Notes: a model not told the origin generated them from the sequence alone. Positions 10,561-21,051 are shown, numbered from the stretch's first letter. The stretch is 64,000 bases of DNA from Lepidostoma basale (GCA_022606425.2 JAHDVF020000522.1:1-64000), one strand, 5' to 3'. Translations and numbers: made by a program.

Positions 10561-10740
10561 TTGACCCTGAATACACCCCTGATCTGTATGGATATAAAGA
10601 ACTCGGTTTGCAATAGTGTCACCAGCCTGTCGATGCCATTGAGCCTGGCGAAACCAGTCGCGGTCGAAATAAAGACAAAAGTGGAAGTAGTTAAAAAAAC
10701 ATCGTTTTATTTAATTAAGATTTAAAATAAACTTCGTACA
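10561..10740 (+). repeat. Fold-back family D copy
   Basis: Contains accagcctgtcgatgccatt, gagcctggcgaaaccagtcg and cggtcgaaataaagacaaaa..acatcgttttattt. It interrupts the NE-C copy. Confidence 0.65.
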
Positions 10741-10744
10741 CGTC

Positions 10745-10990
10745 GATCGTCCAACATCCACAAAATACAGCAATCTGAGAAATCTGCGAGGTCGAAGATG
10801 TGGTCAGATGGGAACGTTAAAGATGGCGATACTGGCATCAACATGTGGAAAGAATGAGCTCAAACAGGAACCCTCCCGAAACGGTGGAGAGAAAGCTGGA
10901 GTTCAGCGTCTCAAGAGGACCCGCCTGAAATAACAGACTCCTGAGTCTACCAAAAGTGAAGAAGAAGAAGAAGAAGAAGAAGAAGAACTT
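10745..10990 (+). mobile_element. LINE-2 C-terminal end with GAA tail
   Basis: A broken frame reads EICEVEDVVRWER, RYWHQHVERMSSNRN and so on, matching MVRWGRQRRRYWHEHVERM at 48632-48826 (-). It ends in (gaa)n at about 10960-10985. Confidence 0.75.
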
Positions 10991-11026
10991 ACATCAAGAG
11001 ATTTCAGTAAAATCATTTGATTACCT

Positions 11027-11102
11027 GTGAGAATTCTTTATGTAATCGAAAAAACTTATATAATTTTTACATCAAAACCGTACAAACGTATTACGTGTCA
11101 CA
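11027..11102 (-). mobile_element. NE-C, middle piece of a split copy
   Basis: The stretch gaattctttatgtaatcgaa..catcaaaaccgtacaaacg is the reverse complement of the NE-C segment around 18470-18545. Confidence 0.75.
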
Positions 11103-11111
11103 ATTAACCTA

Positions 11112-11566
11112 ATCCTTATGTATGGAAGCGAAGCATGGAACTGGCAAAAGAAGGATGAAAGTAGAATAAATGCAGTAGAAATGAGATCTCTTAGACGAAT
11201 GTGTAGATACTCTGTGTATGATAGAGTGTCGAATGAAAATATAAAAAGTGAATGCGATGCGAATGATGGTGTCATGAACAAAATAATGAAAGGATCATTA
11301 AAATGGTTTGGACATATGGAAAGAATGAATGAAGAAAGAATGGTAAAACAATTATATGTAAATGATGTAAATGGAACCAGAAATAGAGGAAGACCGAGGA
11401 AAACGTGGCACGATCAAATTAATGAAATATTGAATCGACGCGCGTGCATGACACGATGTATGAATGTTGAGGAAGCGAGAGAAATATGTCAGGAAAGAAA
11501 AGTGTGGCAGTCCATTCTTTCTGCCTACCCCTTAGGAGAGACGGCGTGATGGTTAGTTAGTTAGTT
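11112..11566 (+). mobile_element. RTE-A 3' end inserted in NE-C, 9-bp TSD
   Basis: Open frame MYGSEAWNWQKKDESRINA..AYPLGETA (143 codons), followed by the gttagttagtta tail. It is flanked by ATTAACCTA at 11103-11111 and 11567-11575. The NE-C sequence reads straight across when the insert and one repeat are removed. The coding block is nearly intact, so the insertion is fairly young. It is 5'-truncated. Confidence 0.92.
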
Positions 11567-11575
11567 ATTAACCTA

Positions 11576-11680
11576 CAATGCGGCAACAATCAAATTGGCC
11601 AAAACAATTCACTTATACACGAAATATCTCCAAATTTACGGGAGCACCACATGAACCAAACCCAATTTTTGAAATCTGAA
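11576..11680 (-). mobile_element. NE-C, 5' piece of a split copy
   Basis: The stretch gcggcaacaatcaaattggc..cgaaatatctccaaatttac is the reversed NE-C 5' region (18360-18465). Confidence 0.75.
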
Positions 11681-12066
11681 CCAGTATATATCATTGTTTA
11701 AGAAACAATGTATAAGATTTTCAAGAAATTGAAAGATATATTCGGACAAAACAAGGTTAATTGGTATCTTCTGTGTAGTCGGTGTGCTCGGTGGTTTCCG
11801 TTGGACTATTAATTCGAAATACGAATATAGAAGTTGCGTTCGCTCGGGGGTCGTAACATTAATTAACCGCTCGGCCTCTAGTATGTGATCTACCGAAATA
11901 GATATCCACATATAGAGATTTACTGATTTCAAATTAATTAACTATCACGCAAGCTCTGTTTGCCCCTAGACAGAGGTGATAGTTTAGAATGAATAATTTG
12001 CTCTTGGTTAAAATGTTTCTAATTAGGAGTCATGTCTCAATGAAATACGAGTATTATAGAAACATT
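11681..12066. other. AT-rich DNA, nothing recognised
   Basis: No gene or repeat was identified. Confidence 0.4.
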
Positions 12067-12362
12067 AAGATGGTTTGGACACATGGAAAGAATGAGTGAA
12101 GACAGAATGGTAAAGAAGGTATATGTAAACGGTGTGAATGGAGCAAGAAATAGTGGAAGGCCGAGGAAAACGTGGCATGATCAAATCAATCAAATATTGA
12201 ATGTCGGTCACGTGAGGAGTCGGAAAAATCGACGTGCGTGCATGACAAGATGTATGAATGTAGAGGAAGCGAGAGAAGTGTGTCAGGACAGAACAGTGTG
12301 GCGTTACATTCTTTCTGCCTACCCCTCCGGGGAGATGGCGTGATGGTAAGTTAGTTAGTTAG
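12067..12362 (+). mobile_element. RTE-A 3' end
   Basis: Encodes WFGHMERMSEDRMVKKVYV..GRPRKTWHDQ..AYPSGEMA with few breaks, ending in a gttagttagtta tail. A minus-strand copy starts 37 bases later. Confidence 0.88.
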
Positions 12363-12398
12363 TTTAGAAACACATGAATTTAATGAATTTTTATGAAT

Positions 12399-12604
12399 TT
12401 ACTAACTAACTAACTAACTAATCATCATATGCATGCACGTCGATTTCTCCGACTCCTGACGTGGCCGACTTTCTATATTTTATTTGTTTGATCATGACAC
12501 GTTTTTCTCGGTTTTTCTCTATTTCTAGTACAGTTTACATCGCTAACATATACTTTCATTACCATTCTTTATTCATTTATTCTTTCCATGTATCCAAATC
12601 ATAT
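12399..12604 (-). mobile_element. RTE-A 3' end, tail-to-tail with neighbour
   Basis: Starts with reversed tail actaactaactaactaac, then atgcatgcacgtcgatttct. Internal part of the 3' UTR is deleted. Confidence 0.82.
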
Positions 12605-12619
12605 TTATTAAATTTGTAG

Positions 12620-12860
12620 TCCATTGTTTTGGCCGAAACACTATATGATATCTTAACATTTTAAACTGTTAATGAATAAACTTTGTTCTTTGTATCACAA
12701 TTATTTTTAAAATTACGCGACAGCTGTTTCATCAACCAATGTTTATATCATTGATATATTATTGTAACACCTGATGATGTCAACATTGGTTGATGAAACA
12801 GCTGTTGCGTAAAATATAATATAATTGTGATACAAAAACAAAGTTTATTAATTTATAATT
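12620..12860. repeat. Fold-back family A palindrome
   Basis: Left arm ttgtatcacaatta..cgcgacagctgtttcatcaa and right arm ttggttgatgaaacagctgt..attgtgatacaaaaacaaa are inverted copies. Outer end ccattgttttggccgaaaca. The right core reads CTGATGA, T, stem, GAAAC. Confidence 0.8.
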
Positions 12861-13250
12861 GTATTGTTTTGTTACTCTATCATATGCCAATTTCCCATAC
12901 ACTAAAAAAATCGAAAATGTTTATAAAAAGTTATTTGTAACAGAAGCTAAAAAGGTTTGTTTGGAGAGGTTTGTTTTTATGTATTTTTTTTGCTTAGGTA
13001 GGTATATTATTTTTGTTGTTGTTTTCTATTTATCAACCACAGATCACGGAGCTATGATTTATTTAAGATTTTGGTTGCTACGATGTTTTCAAAATACTAT
13101 CGAGAAATGCTACCATCCGTTATTAATTTTGGATAAAAAAATATGATCTACATTGTTACGTGAAAAAGATGCCGTGGGGACTACCTAACGGATACACGAT
13201 ATCTTTTTTTATCTTGCTTGTTCGTACAAGTGTACGCATTAAATACACAT
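12861..13250. other. AT-rich DNA with a 95-codon ORF of no known family
   Basis: The frame at 12859-13146 is hydrophobic and Phe/Tyr-rich but has no motif, and its start is inside the family A arm. Probably chance. Confidence 0.3.
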
Positions 13251-13253
13251 TAA

Positions 13254-13378
13254 TCGGGTGGTGGTCTAGGGAATAGAACGCTTGGCTCCTGATCCAGGCG
13301 GCTCACATTGAAGATTGTAAAAATTAATTCTAATATGATTGATTTACATCCTTGGTATTAGTCTATTAAAAAAAAAAA
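13254..13378 (+). mobile_element. SINE-B, internally deleted
   Basis: Head cgggtggtggtctagggaat..ggctcctgatccagg, then ctcacattgaagattgtaaa and an A-rich tail. The B box part present at 17570 is missing. Confidence 0.8.
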
Positions 13379-13402
13379 CTATCTATGATACTGAAACTAT
13401 TA

Positions 13403-13605
13403 TAATTCGATTTATCGATTTATCGATTTACCGATTAATCGATTTATCGATTTATAGATTTATCGATTTACCGATTTATCGATTTATCGATTTATCGATT
13501 TGTCGATTTGTCGATTTATCGATTTGTCGATTTATAGATTTATCGATATTCGATTTATAGATTTATCGATATTCGATTTATCGATTTATCGATATTCGAT
13601 TTTAA
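13403..13605. repeat. (TCGATTTA)n tandem octamer array
   Basis: About 200 bases of an 8-base unit tcgattta with variants tcgatttg, tagattta and tcgatatt. It translates as an artefactual IDLSIYR repeat. Confidence 0.9.
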
Positions 13606-13609
13606 TGAG

Positions 13610-13865
13610 TCATCTTTTCTTATGAGGACATCTCTAGCGAATGGAAGATGATCGTATCCTAGGGAAGATTCCCAATACACCACCAGATGGAAAGCTAAGT
13701 GTGGGAAGACCAAAACTGAGGTGAATGGATGGTGTGGAGAGGGACCTCAGGGCAATTGGTGTTACAAACTAGAGAATGCTGGCGATGGTCGGGGAGAGTG
13801 GTGAAGAATTCTGGAGGAGGCCGGGGTCCATAGTGGGCTGTAGCTTCAATGTTGTTGTTGATGTT
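13610..13865 (+). mobile_element. LINE-7 C-terminal end
   Basis: A frame with stops reads GKLSVGRPKLR, MDGVERDLRAIGVTN and MLAMVGESGEEFWRRPG. This is a typical end of a LINE with a GRPxxRWxD motif, followed by a GTT-rich tail at 13852-13862. Confidence 0.7.
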
Positions 13866-14044
13866 ATGAGTCATCTTTTAGGCAACAATTAACGCCGTTA
13901 TAATTTCTTGACGGTTTGTTCACAACGGTTTAATTGGGGCATTGTAAGGGTTATTTCTCAATTTGGTACCCTTAATATCTTTTCCCTATTGTAGATGATT
14001 TGTCTTTTCAACGATTTTACTATATAATGATAAAAAAATAACTT
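13866..14044. other. AT-rich DNA, nothing recognised
   Basis: Short stretch with no signal. Confidence 0.4.
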
Positions 14045-14412
14045 AATCGATATATACTGTTAAATAAAAAACTTTGTTTTATGTATCACAAATGTATTTT
14101 TATTTTACGCGACAGCTGTTTCGTCAACCTTTGTTGACATCATCAGGTGTTATGTGTATTTGTTCTTATGTCAATTTGAATAATTTTAAAATTAGTCAAA
14201 TTAGGTACACATAAAGGTTCTAAAAATCACGAAAATTTGACATTTGATATATTATTGTAACACCTGATGATGTCAACATAAATTGACGATACAGAAGTCG
14301 CGTAAAATAAAAATACAATTGTGATACATAAAAAAAGTTTTTTTTAATTTAACAGTTTATAATGTTAAAGTATCATAGTATTTCGGCCAAAAACAATGGA
14401 CTAACTTAATCG
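14045..14412. repeat. Fold-back family A palindrome with internal segment
   Basis: Left arm 14055-14155 (atgtatcacaaatg, cgcgacagctgtttcgtcaa) and right arm 14255-14400 (acacctgatgatgtcaacat..ttgtgatacata). Inner part 14160-14250 includes family-specific attttaaaattagtcaaatt. Ends ggccaaaaacaatggac. Confidence 0.8.
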
Positions 14413-14580
14413 AATTTGCGGACACATACTTATTGAACTTATGCACTCCATCCTTCACCATTCGTCTCCCGCGGGGACGAATAGAGAATAATGGAGTGCC
14501 GCATCGGTTGAAGTGTGACAGTCCATTATTTCTGCCTACCCCTCGGGGAGTTTGCGTAATGGTTAGTTTAGTTAAGTTTA
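14413..14580 (+). mobile_element. NE-C 3' end fragment
   Basis: Contains cgtctcccgcggggacga, ggagtgccgcatcggttgaa and ctgcctacccctcggggagt, then a degraded ggttagtttagttaag tail. Confidence 0.75.
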
Positions 14581-14617
14581 GTTTTCGCTTATTGAAGGGA
14601 AATTTCGATCTCATATT

Positions 14618-14768
14618 AAACTAACTAATAATTAACCAACCATCACCGCCCGTCTTCGAAGAGGTAGGCCAAAATAATGGACCGCCACATTTTCTTTCCT
14701 GGAATACTTCTAGCGCTTCTTCACAATTCATACATCGTATCATGCACGCCCGTCAATTTTTCAGACTT
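14618..14768 (-). mobile_element. RTE-A 3' terminal fragment
   Basis: Reversed tail ttaaccaaccatcaccgcc, then aaaataatggaccgccacat and catgcacgcccgtcaat. Confidence 0.75.
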
Positions 14769-14857
14769 TTCTGCCGCCGTCTGTCTCGACGCATAACTGT
14801 AAGTGTTATAAAAAGTGTCTAGTTTCAGTGTTAACAGACTTTTACCCAATGCTATAC

Positions 14858-15652
14858 TTAACCGTCGCGTTGCCATGTGGTCAATTGAGTTTCCACTGCC
14901 AATTTAAAGTAGATTTTCTTAAAACCTATGGACCCTAATATTATAAAAAAAATTGTAATCCTCCATTGAAGTGTTCTCAATATTTCGTAATAAAAAAAAA
15001 AGCAAAAAATTACTTCCTTCATCCCAAAAAAAAATATTTTCTAAGACTGCCCTCACCTTCATTCGTGTTAAGGTAGAATTTGTTTTGCTAATATTTACAA
15101 CTTTATCAAAAGTGACAAATACTTACTCGCTGTTTTGAACGTATTATAAATTATATGTTTGGCCTTTTCAATAGGTACGTAATAATAACGACTGTGGATG
15201 GAAACGCAGCACGCAACTTAATAATATCAGAACTGTGAAAATATTATCACTTTACCAAAAGGGACAAATATTAATACGTACTCGTTGTCTTGAACGTACT
15301 ATACATTTTGCCTAGGTGCCTTTATCATACGTAAAATCTCGTAAAGTCTCGCCCCGCCGGCCGCGGCGCGGAGACAAGTTTATACTTGGTGTCCAGTTGC
15401 TCGTATGCTGTGACGCATTCCATATCAGAAATCGCATGGTTCCAGAAAAAAATTAATAATGATATGTTTTTCAAATAATCCATGTATGTTATAGATATCG
15501 ATCTATTCCTAATGAAATTCCCTACAAGATGACATAAATTAAATTTTGATTCATCGAGTCATATGCTTGATATTTAGATAAAGTTAGCGGTAAACTGAAT
15601 TTACCACATGGGAGCGAGCGTTTTGTTTTGAACACGGTACGTTAAGGGTTAA
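14858..15652 (+). mobile_element. TTAA-flanked (piggyBac-like) non-autonomous element, copy 1
   Basis: 795 bases bounded by TTAA, reading TTAA-ccgtcgcgttgccatgtgg to gtaccgtg-reversed-TTAA (gaacacggtacgttaaggg). The whole element recurs inverted at 55260-56030. TTAA targets and CC-starting ends suggest piggyBac-type mobilisation, but the ends are only partly alike and no transposase is encoded. A GC-rich patch (gccccgccggccgcggcg) lies at about 15352-15372. Confidence 0.75.
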
Positions 15653-16640
15653 GATGTAAAAATCTAATAATTCAACTGTGTACATGCCAATATAGAGAGA
15701 GCCTTACGAAATAAATAATTAACTAATGCTGTGGATTTCATTTATTGGATCCTGACATGGTTACAGTAGTAAGAAACTGAAGCAAAAAGATTTATAAGAT
15801 ACATTCAAATCCGCATCTCTTCGGATGTGGACATCTTCCACGATAGTGAGGCTACCCTCAGAAAGCATCTATCTCTTGTATAATATTTGCTTCTCTTGTT
15901 CTTTTTAGTGTTTCTTTTTACTTAATTGTTCTTAATTTTTTAATTATCGTGTGTTTTTGTGTTTATGTTTATTGTTCATATTGTATTTTTTAAATTTCAC
16001 AATTATATCTTCTTTGTGTTTTTTATAGATTTTGTTTTGTAATCTATAGTCATAGATTTGGTGACTTACTGTGATGTTTATGATTTTTTAAAAATAAATT
16101 GAAATTTAAATTGAAATGAGCTGCAATTATAGTATGCCACAGTTCGAAAGCAATTATTAGCACTGCAAATGTAGCCAACCGCACTATAGGGGTTAAAGAA
16201 GTCATTTACACCAGTAATCGATTTAAAAAATTATAAACTTTTGCAATATTATACAGCTACGTTTATCTATAAAGTTAATAAGGCTTTCATTTATTTGCTT
16301 TTGTCAAGGCCAAATAAAATAATAGTCTTTCAATATTGACGTTTTCAGACCCTTCCTGGTTGCTTTATTTTCCGAACCTCCCCAATATTGTACGTCACAG
16401 AATGATTTGCGAGAGAAATATTTCACGTCGGCTCGGGAGGATAATCATGGAACAGACTCTAGGGCGCCCTAGGCAGATCTGACATCGTCGGAGTTCTTTG
16501 GCGTTTATATAGCCCTATTCCAATTCAGAGAAAAAAAGAACATTTGCAAATTGGACATGGGACATAAATATTTTATTTATTGTTTCTTGAACAATCACCT
16601 AAAATTCCGTATTAAAAAAATGATACGACTTAAAACGTCT
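15653..16640. other. Intronic DNA, nothing recognised
   Basis: Bases 16163-16200 repeat 850-892. A less AT-rich patch at 16370-16520 (gtcggctcgggagg, ctagggcgccctaggc) has no exon-like splice-bounded ORF that I could support. Confidence 0.4.
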
Positions 16641-16744
16641 GTTTTCTGGAAGTTTAATTTTAATTTATGTGAATAACTTGTTTTGCCTGTCTAAAGCATT
16701 ATCAAATGTGTTAACGTACCTATACTTTTTTAACCATTTATTTT
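16641..16744. repeat. Family C arm
   Basis: Contains cgtctgttttctggaag, tgttttgcctgtctaaagca and ttatcaaatgtg. Confidence 0.5.
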
Positions 16745-17160
16745 TCGAATGTCCGAACCAAGGCAGCGATCCTTTCATAATTTTGTTCATAATACCTTAT
16801 TTCGCTCTACATTCCATTATGTCGTACATCTACCACACATACGTCTTAGGCACCTCATTTATTCTGCTCTTATCTTTCTTCTGCCAGTTCCATGCTTCGC
16901 TTCCATACATAAGGGTTAGGACCAGAACTCCATTGTGAACGGCCATTTTCGCTTTCATTGATAATTTCTAGTTTCCAATAACTATTTTTAAAGCTGTATT
17001 CACTTTGTTACCAGCATTAACCCTTCTTTTGACGTCACTATCTGTTCGGCCATTCGCTGTGAACATGCTTCTTAAATACACAAATTCACTCATCTGCTCC
17101 AAGTTCTCTTGGTTCACACTAATGTTACAAACTGCCATTTGTTCGTACGTCATGAAGTTT
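16745..17160 (-). mobile_element. RTE-B internal fragment
   Basis: Reversed coding block from the WFGHM region to the MAVCNISVN..EQMSEFVYL region. It lacks the 3' UTR and is frameshifted. Confidence 0.82.
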
Positions 17161-17269
17161 TTATTTTTTCTTGAAATTTAACGATTTCAACCATGAATTA
17201 TTATGGGTTTCCTTTTACTTTTTGCAATGGAAAATTTTGAACGCTTCTGAAATTTCAGCTGAACGTCGA

Positions 17270-17462
17270 TCTAATTTTAAGGTTAAAACGACACGGGCTA
17301 AATTATTATATTAAATATTGCCATATTAGATGTCGGAAGAATCGACGCGCGTGTATGACTCGCTGTATATATGTGCAATAAGCTAAAGAGGCGTGTCAGA
17401 ATAGAGTAATGTGACGATTAATGAGCTCCGCCTCCTTTACGGGAAAACGGCGTCATGAATTT
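17270..17462 (+). mobile_element. RTE 3' end, degraded
   Basis: The stretch gatgtcggaagaatcgacgc..gtgtatgactcgctgt and gggaaaacggcgtcatga are RTE-B-like. Decayed. Confidence 0.65.
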
Positions 17463-17522
17463 TAGTGATAGAAAACACCAGAACAGGTATTTTCAAGAGA
17501 AAAAAGAAAAACAGAACTAACT

Positions 17523-17712
17523 AAGTCGGGTGGTGGTCTAGGGGATAGAACGCTTGGCTCCTGATCCAGTGGACTTGGGTTCAAGCCTGGATACGACCAG
17601 ATTCCTTCTTCATAATAATGAGCTATTTTCTGCTCACATTGAAGATTGTAAAATAAATTCTAATATCATTGATGTAAATCCTTGATATTAGTATTTAAAA
17701 AATATATATAAA
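17523..17712 (+). mobile_element. SINE-B, full-length
   Basis: Head has an A box matching TRGYNNARNNG (tggtctagggg) and a B box ggttcaagcct about 35 bases later. The body is ctcacattgaagattgtaaa and the tail A-rich. It lacks a paired acceptor stem, so it is not a tRNA gene. Confidence 0.85.
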
Positions 17713-17825
17713 AAAAACTAACTAACCATCACGCCGTCTCCTCGAAGGGGTAGGCAGAAAGAATGGACAGCCGCACTTTTCTTTCTTGACATATTTCTCT
17801 CGCTTCCCCAACGTTCATAAATTCG
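17713..17825 (-). mobile_element. RTE-A 3' terminal fragment
   Basis: Reversed tail aactaactaaccatcacgcc and gaaggggtaggcagaaagaa. It abuts the SINE-B tail. Confidence 0.8.
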
Positions 17826-18352
17826 AAAGGATCGACCGCTTCCGTTATAAATTTACTAAATGTCCTCGGCATGGAAAATAATTCATTAAAACCTTTACAC
17901 TGATGCCACATCACTTATTGATTCTGATAGACATTTGTTAAAATTATTTCAACATGACATTTTTCCTGCCAATTCAATTAATTAACATTGTGATTTAGAT
18001 TCGGGTTCCAAAGAAAAACGATTGATAATCTCGTTTATTGAGAAATAAAATAAAGAATTTAAAAAAAATTCTCTTTTGAAATAATAAAATATTATTTGAA
18101 TTGCGAAAACTTTAGTTCTTTGAAATATTTAAATTGAAACAAGTGTTTCTGATTGGATTTCCTGAGATCGATAGTATAAATATTAGGTGTTCTTTAACGT
18201 AATATTACTTCTACTTTAAACAAATATGGAAACAATTTCTCAAATAATATTTATAAGAATTATCTCTTCCTTGTTCCTTGAGGCCCTATGCACCTCGAAG
18301 GTGTGACAGGACAAAAATAAGAATTTAATTATTATTTAAAATTGTAATTATA
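17826..18352. other. AT-rich DNA, nothing recognised
   Basis: No gene or repeat was identified. Confidence 0.4.
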
Positions 18353-19168
18353 TATTCTGATTTTGAAAATTTGGTTTGGTTCATGTGGTGCTCCGGTGAA
18401 TTTGGAGAAATTACGTGTATAAGTGAATTGTTTTGGTCAATTTGATTGTTGCCGCTCTTTATAATAGTTAATTGTGAGACGTAATAGGTTTGTACTGTTT
18501 TGATGTCAAAATTATACAAGTTTTTTCGTTTATATAAAGAATTTTGACAGGTGTAAAAATAAATTTTTCATTTGTTCCAATGACAATTTGAATAATTTCT
18601 TCAATATTATTTTAAAGTTCTTGCTGGTGTTGGTTGGTTTTAAGTGCCTAATTACTGCCAAATAAAAAAAGTGGATACGTGGAACATTAATTAAATCATA
18701 TAACAGCTAATTTAAAAACGGTGGATACGTGTAACATAAATTAAATAAACACAAAAGTCCGGATCGTCCATGTCAACATGTGCAACATCGGAAAAACATT
18801 ATGTGTTATTACATTATGTGCTAAATTTAAAAAACGGTGGATTCGTGGAACATAAATTAAATAGACAAATGTGCACCATCTAAAAATAACATTTTGTATT
18901 AAATTATTTTTATTTTGTTATTTTATTTTATATCATTGTATTTTATATTATTTGTTTTAGATTTATTTTGTGGATGTTGGAAGATCGAAGTGTGCGCGGG
19001 AGATGCCTATTGGTGGCGATGAGGTTCGCAACCCATCACACCGCGTCTCCCGCGGGGCGAAAAGAGAAGGATGGAGTGCCGCATCGGTTAAAGTGTGACA
19101 GTCCATTCTTTCTGCCTACCCTTTCGGGGAGACGGCGTGATGGTTAGTTAGTTAGTTAGTTAGAATTA
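18353..19168 (+). mobile_element. NE-C non-autonomous element, longest copy
   Basis: No coding capacity. 5' part: ttctgattttgaaaatttgg, gtataagtgaattgttttgg. Middle: three variants of acggtggatacgtg. 3' part: ttggtggcgatgaggttcgc, cgcgtctcccgcggggcg. The last 60 or so bases (ccattctttctgcctaccct..ggagacggcgtgatgg plus gttagttag) are nearly identical to RTE-A. I infer mobilisation by the RTE-A machinery. Confidence 0.85.
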
Positions 19169-19875
19169 TCTCTAGTTTTTGACAGTATATTTTTATATGA
19201 CATAATTTTAATCAATAGAATAATAAGTGAAAAAAATATTCTACACTGATGTTTTATTATAGTATCATAAAATATATATTTTTTTATAAGATGAATATTT
19301 ATTATTATGCTAATTATAACTTTTACGTACTATGTGAAACGCAATTTTTTTTCTTTCCAATACTAAGAAATTATTCTAAAAATGCCTGATATCAAATATT
19401 CAAATTTAATATTCTTTCAAATCTCAAAGTTATATCAATTCTCTTATCTTTCGTGAACGTTATTTGCATTAGAATACCTTTGATGCTTTAAGTTCAAAAA
19501 GTTCACGTTCCTCGGATTGAGCTTTATCTGCACGTCACAGTGTTTAAAACGTTTTATAAGGAATTCTATTACCTACAAACCCAGATGCACTGAAGTAGAA
19601 TCCACAGATATTTGCAGACACGAATAATTAAAGATGGTGGTTAATAATAAACGTTGAATAAAAAAAGACGGAATCAAAATGTTTTATTAGCTTTTATTAT
19701 ACTTATTTATTACAGATTTTTTTTTATACAAAAGGTCGTTTGAGCCAAATTAATGATAATAGTTATAATAATAATATTTCTCATGAGCCAGGACCCAACC
19801 AACGAACATTTACCTGAAAGGCATCCTATTAAAAAAGGTAGACCACTTCAGATATATCCAATTTGATTGAAATTT
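19169..19875. other. AT-rich DNA, nothing recognised
   Basis: No gene or shared repeat was seen. Confidence 0.4.
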
Positions 19876-19877
19876 TA

Positions 19878-20115
19878 ACCGACCTTCGTGGCAGAGTGGT
19901 TTTGATTTCCATGCCGAAGGTCCCGGGTTCGATTCTCTGCGATGACAGTGTGATTGTCACACTGTCTTTGGTCTGGTGAAGAATTCACGTGATAATAAAA
20001 TGGCGATAGATTGGCTACCTATCACATGTCATGAGAATCAATATATTAGCTAAAATAAATTGTATACAGTTATTTGGTTCAAACGACCTCTTGTAAACAA
20101 GAAAAAAAAATGATG
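19878..20115 (+). mobile_element. SINE-A, near full-length
   Basis: Head with A box tggcagagtgg and B box ggttcgattct. Body: tcacactgtctttggtctgg, gaattcacgtgataataaaa. 3' part: ttggttcaaacgacctc and poly-A. Part of the head is deleted between the boxes. Confidence 0.85.
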
Positions 20116-20129
20116 GAACAATTAAAAAT

Positions 20130-20675
20130 GACGTAGAGCATAGAATAAACGTAGGATGGCTTAAATGGCATATCCTTTCAGGAGAACTTTGCGTCAGCAA
20201 AGTACCCGTGCAAATAATAGAAAAGTTGTACCGAACCGCCGCAGAACCTGCTTAGCTCTATGGATCGGAATGCTAGGCCACAAGGCGATAAGAAGAACAG
20301 GGGCTACACGTATTAGAAATGAAGGTGCTGAGATGGGTCGCCGGGGTAAAGATGCTGGATAAAGCTAGAAATAAGCACATCAGAGGTAGGCAAAAAGTCG
20401 CCATAGCGGAAAAAAACTAGGGAACGTCGTCTGCGGTAGTACGGTCATGTGAGCAGGAGAGACAATGAGTGCATTGTTTACAAGACCCTGCAACTGGAAG
20501 ACGGAAAGAGGGGACCAAGTTGGCCTCCTGCAACGTGGATGTCCACATTTGGGAACGACCTGAAGGCGCTGAGACTGGACAGCCAGATGACCCTGGATCG
20601 TGAAACTTGGTGGAGCCGTATTAGGAGCGTCGACCCAAAATAACGGGGAATGGCTAGGCAAAAGAAGAAAAAGAG
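20130..20675 (+). mobile_element. LINE-6 C-terminal end
   Basis: Broken frames read LKVLRWVAG, KARNKHIRG, RWYGHVSRRDNECIVYKTL and RETWWSRIRSVDPK, a typical LINE C-terminus. It ends with an aaagaagaaaaag tail and has no intact RT. Confidence 0.75.
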
Positions 20676-21051
20676 TAATAACGATAATATTCTAATTTTT
20701 AAAACGTCGTTTTATTTTGAAATCGATTCAAGGGGGCATTAAGACGTGTTTTAAATCTAAAAAACTATAATGTGAACATGCATCTTATATTCGCGATCGG
20801 TAAGAACGTATTACATAACAAATATACAGCTTAGATCTGAAATCTGTCGGATCATTTGTGCATCTTATGTGTGAAGTTATGTTGTTATGTGTGAAGTTAG
20901 TAATGTGTCAATTTATTTTCATATTTCCGAGGAGTTTGCTGAGCGAAGAGTGGATTTCCTTGTATTTGAGCTGTCCGTTATACAGAGTTCGGATATATAA
21001 CTGGACTTCTGGACTTTTAAGCTAGTGAGGTTCTTTTTTAAAATTGTTTTT
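20676..21051. other. AT-rich DNA, nothing recognised
   Basis: A family D-like acgtcgttttat scrap lies near 20703; otherwise nothing. Confidence 0.35.

Noticed and set aside
12859..13146. 95-codon hydrophobic ORF as a small gene
   Set aside because: Starts inside a family A arm, no motif, no splice or promoter context.
13339..13560. ORF with repeated IDLSIYR
   Set aside because: Direct translation of the TCGATTTA microsatellite; no start context or homology.
16370..16520. Possible extra exon in a GC-richer patch
   Set aside because: No open frame bounded by acceptor and donor in a phase compatible with the kinase gene, and no recognisable domain.
17523..17600. Second tRNA gene candidate
   Set aside because: Same reasoning: a SINE-B head repeated at 13254 and 61133.
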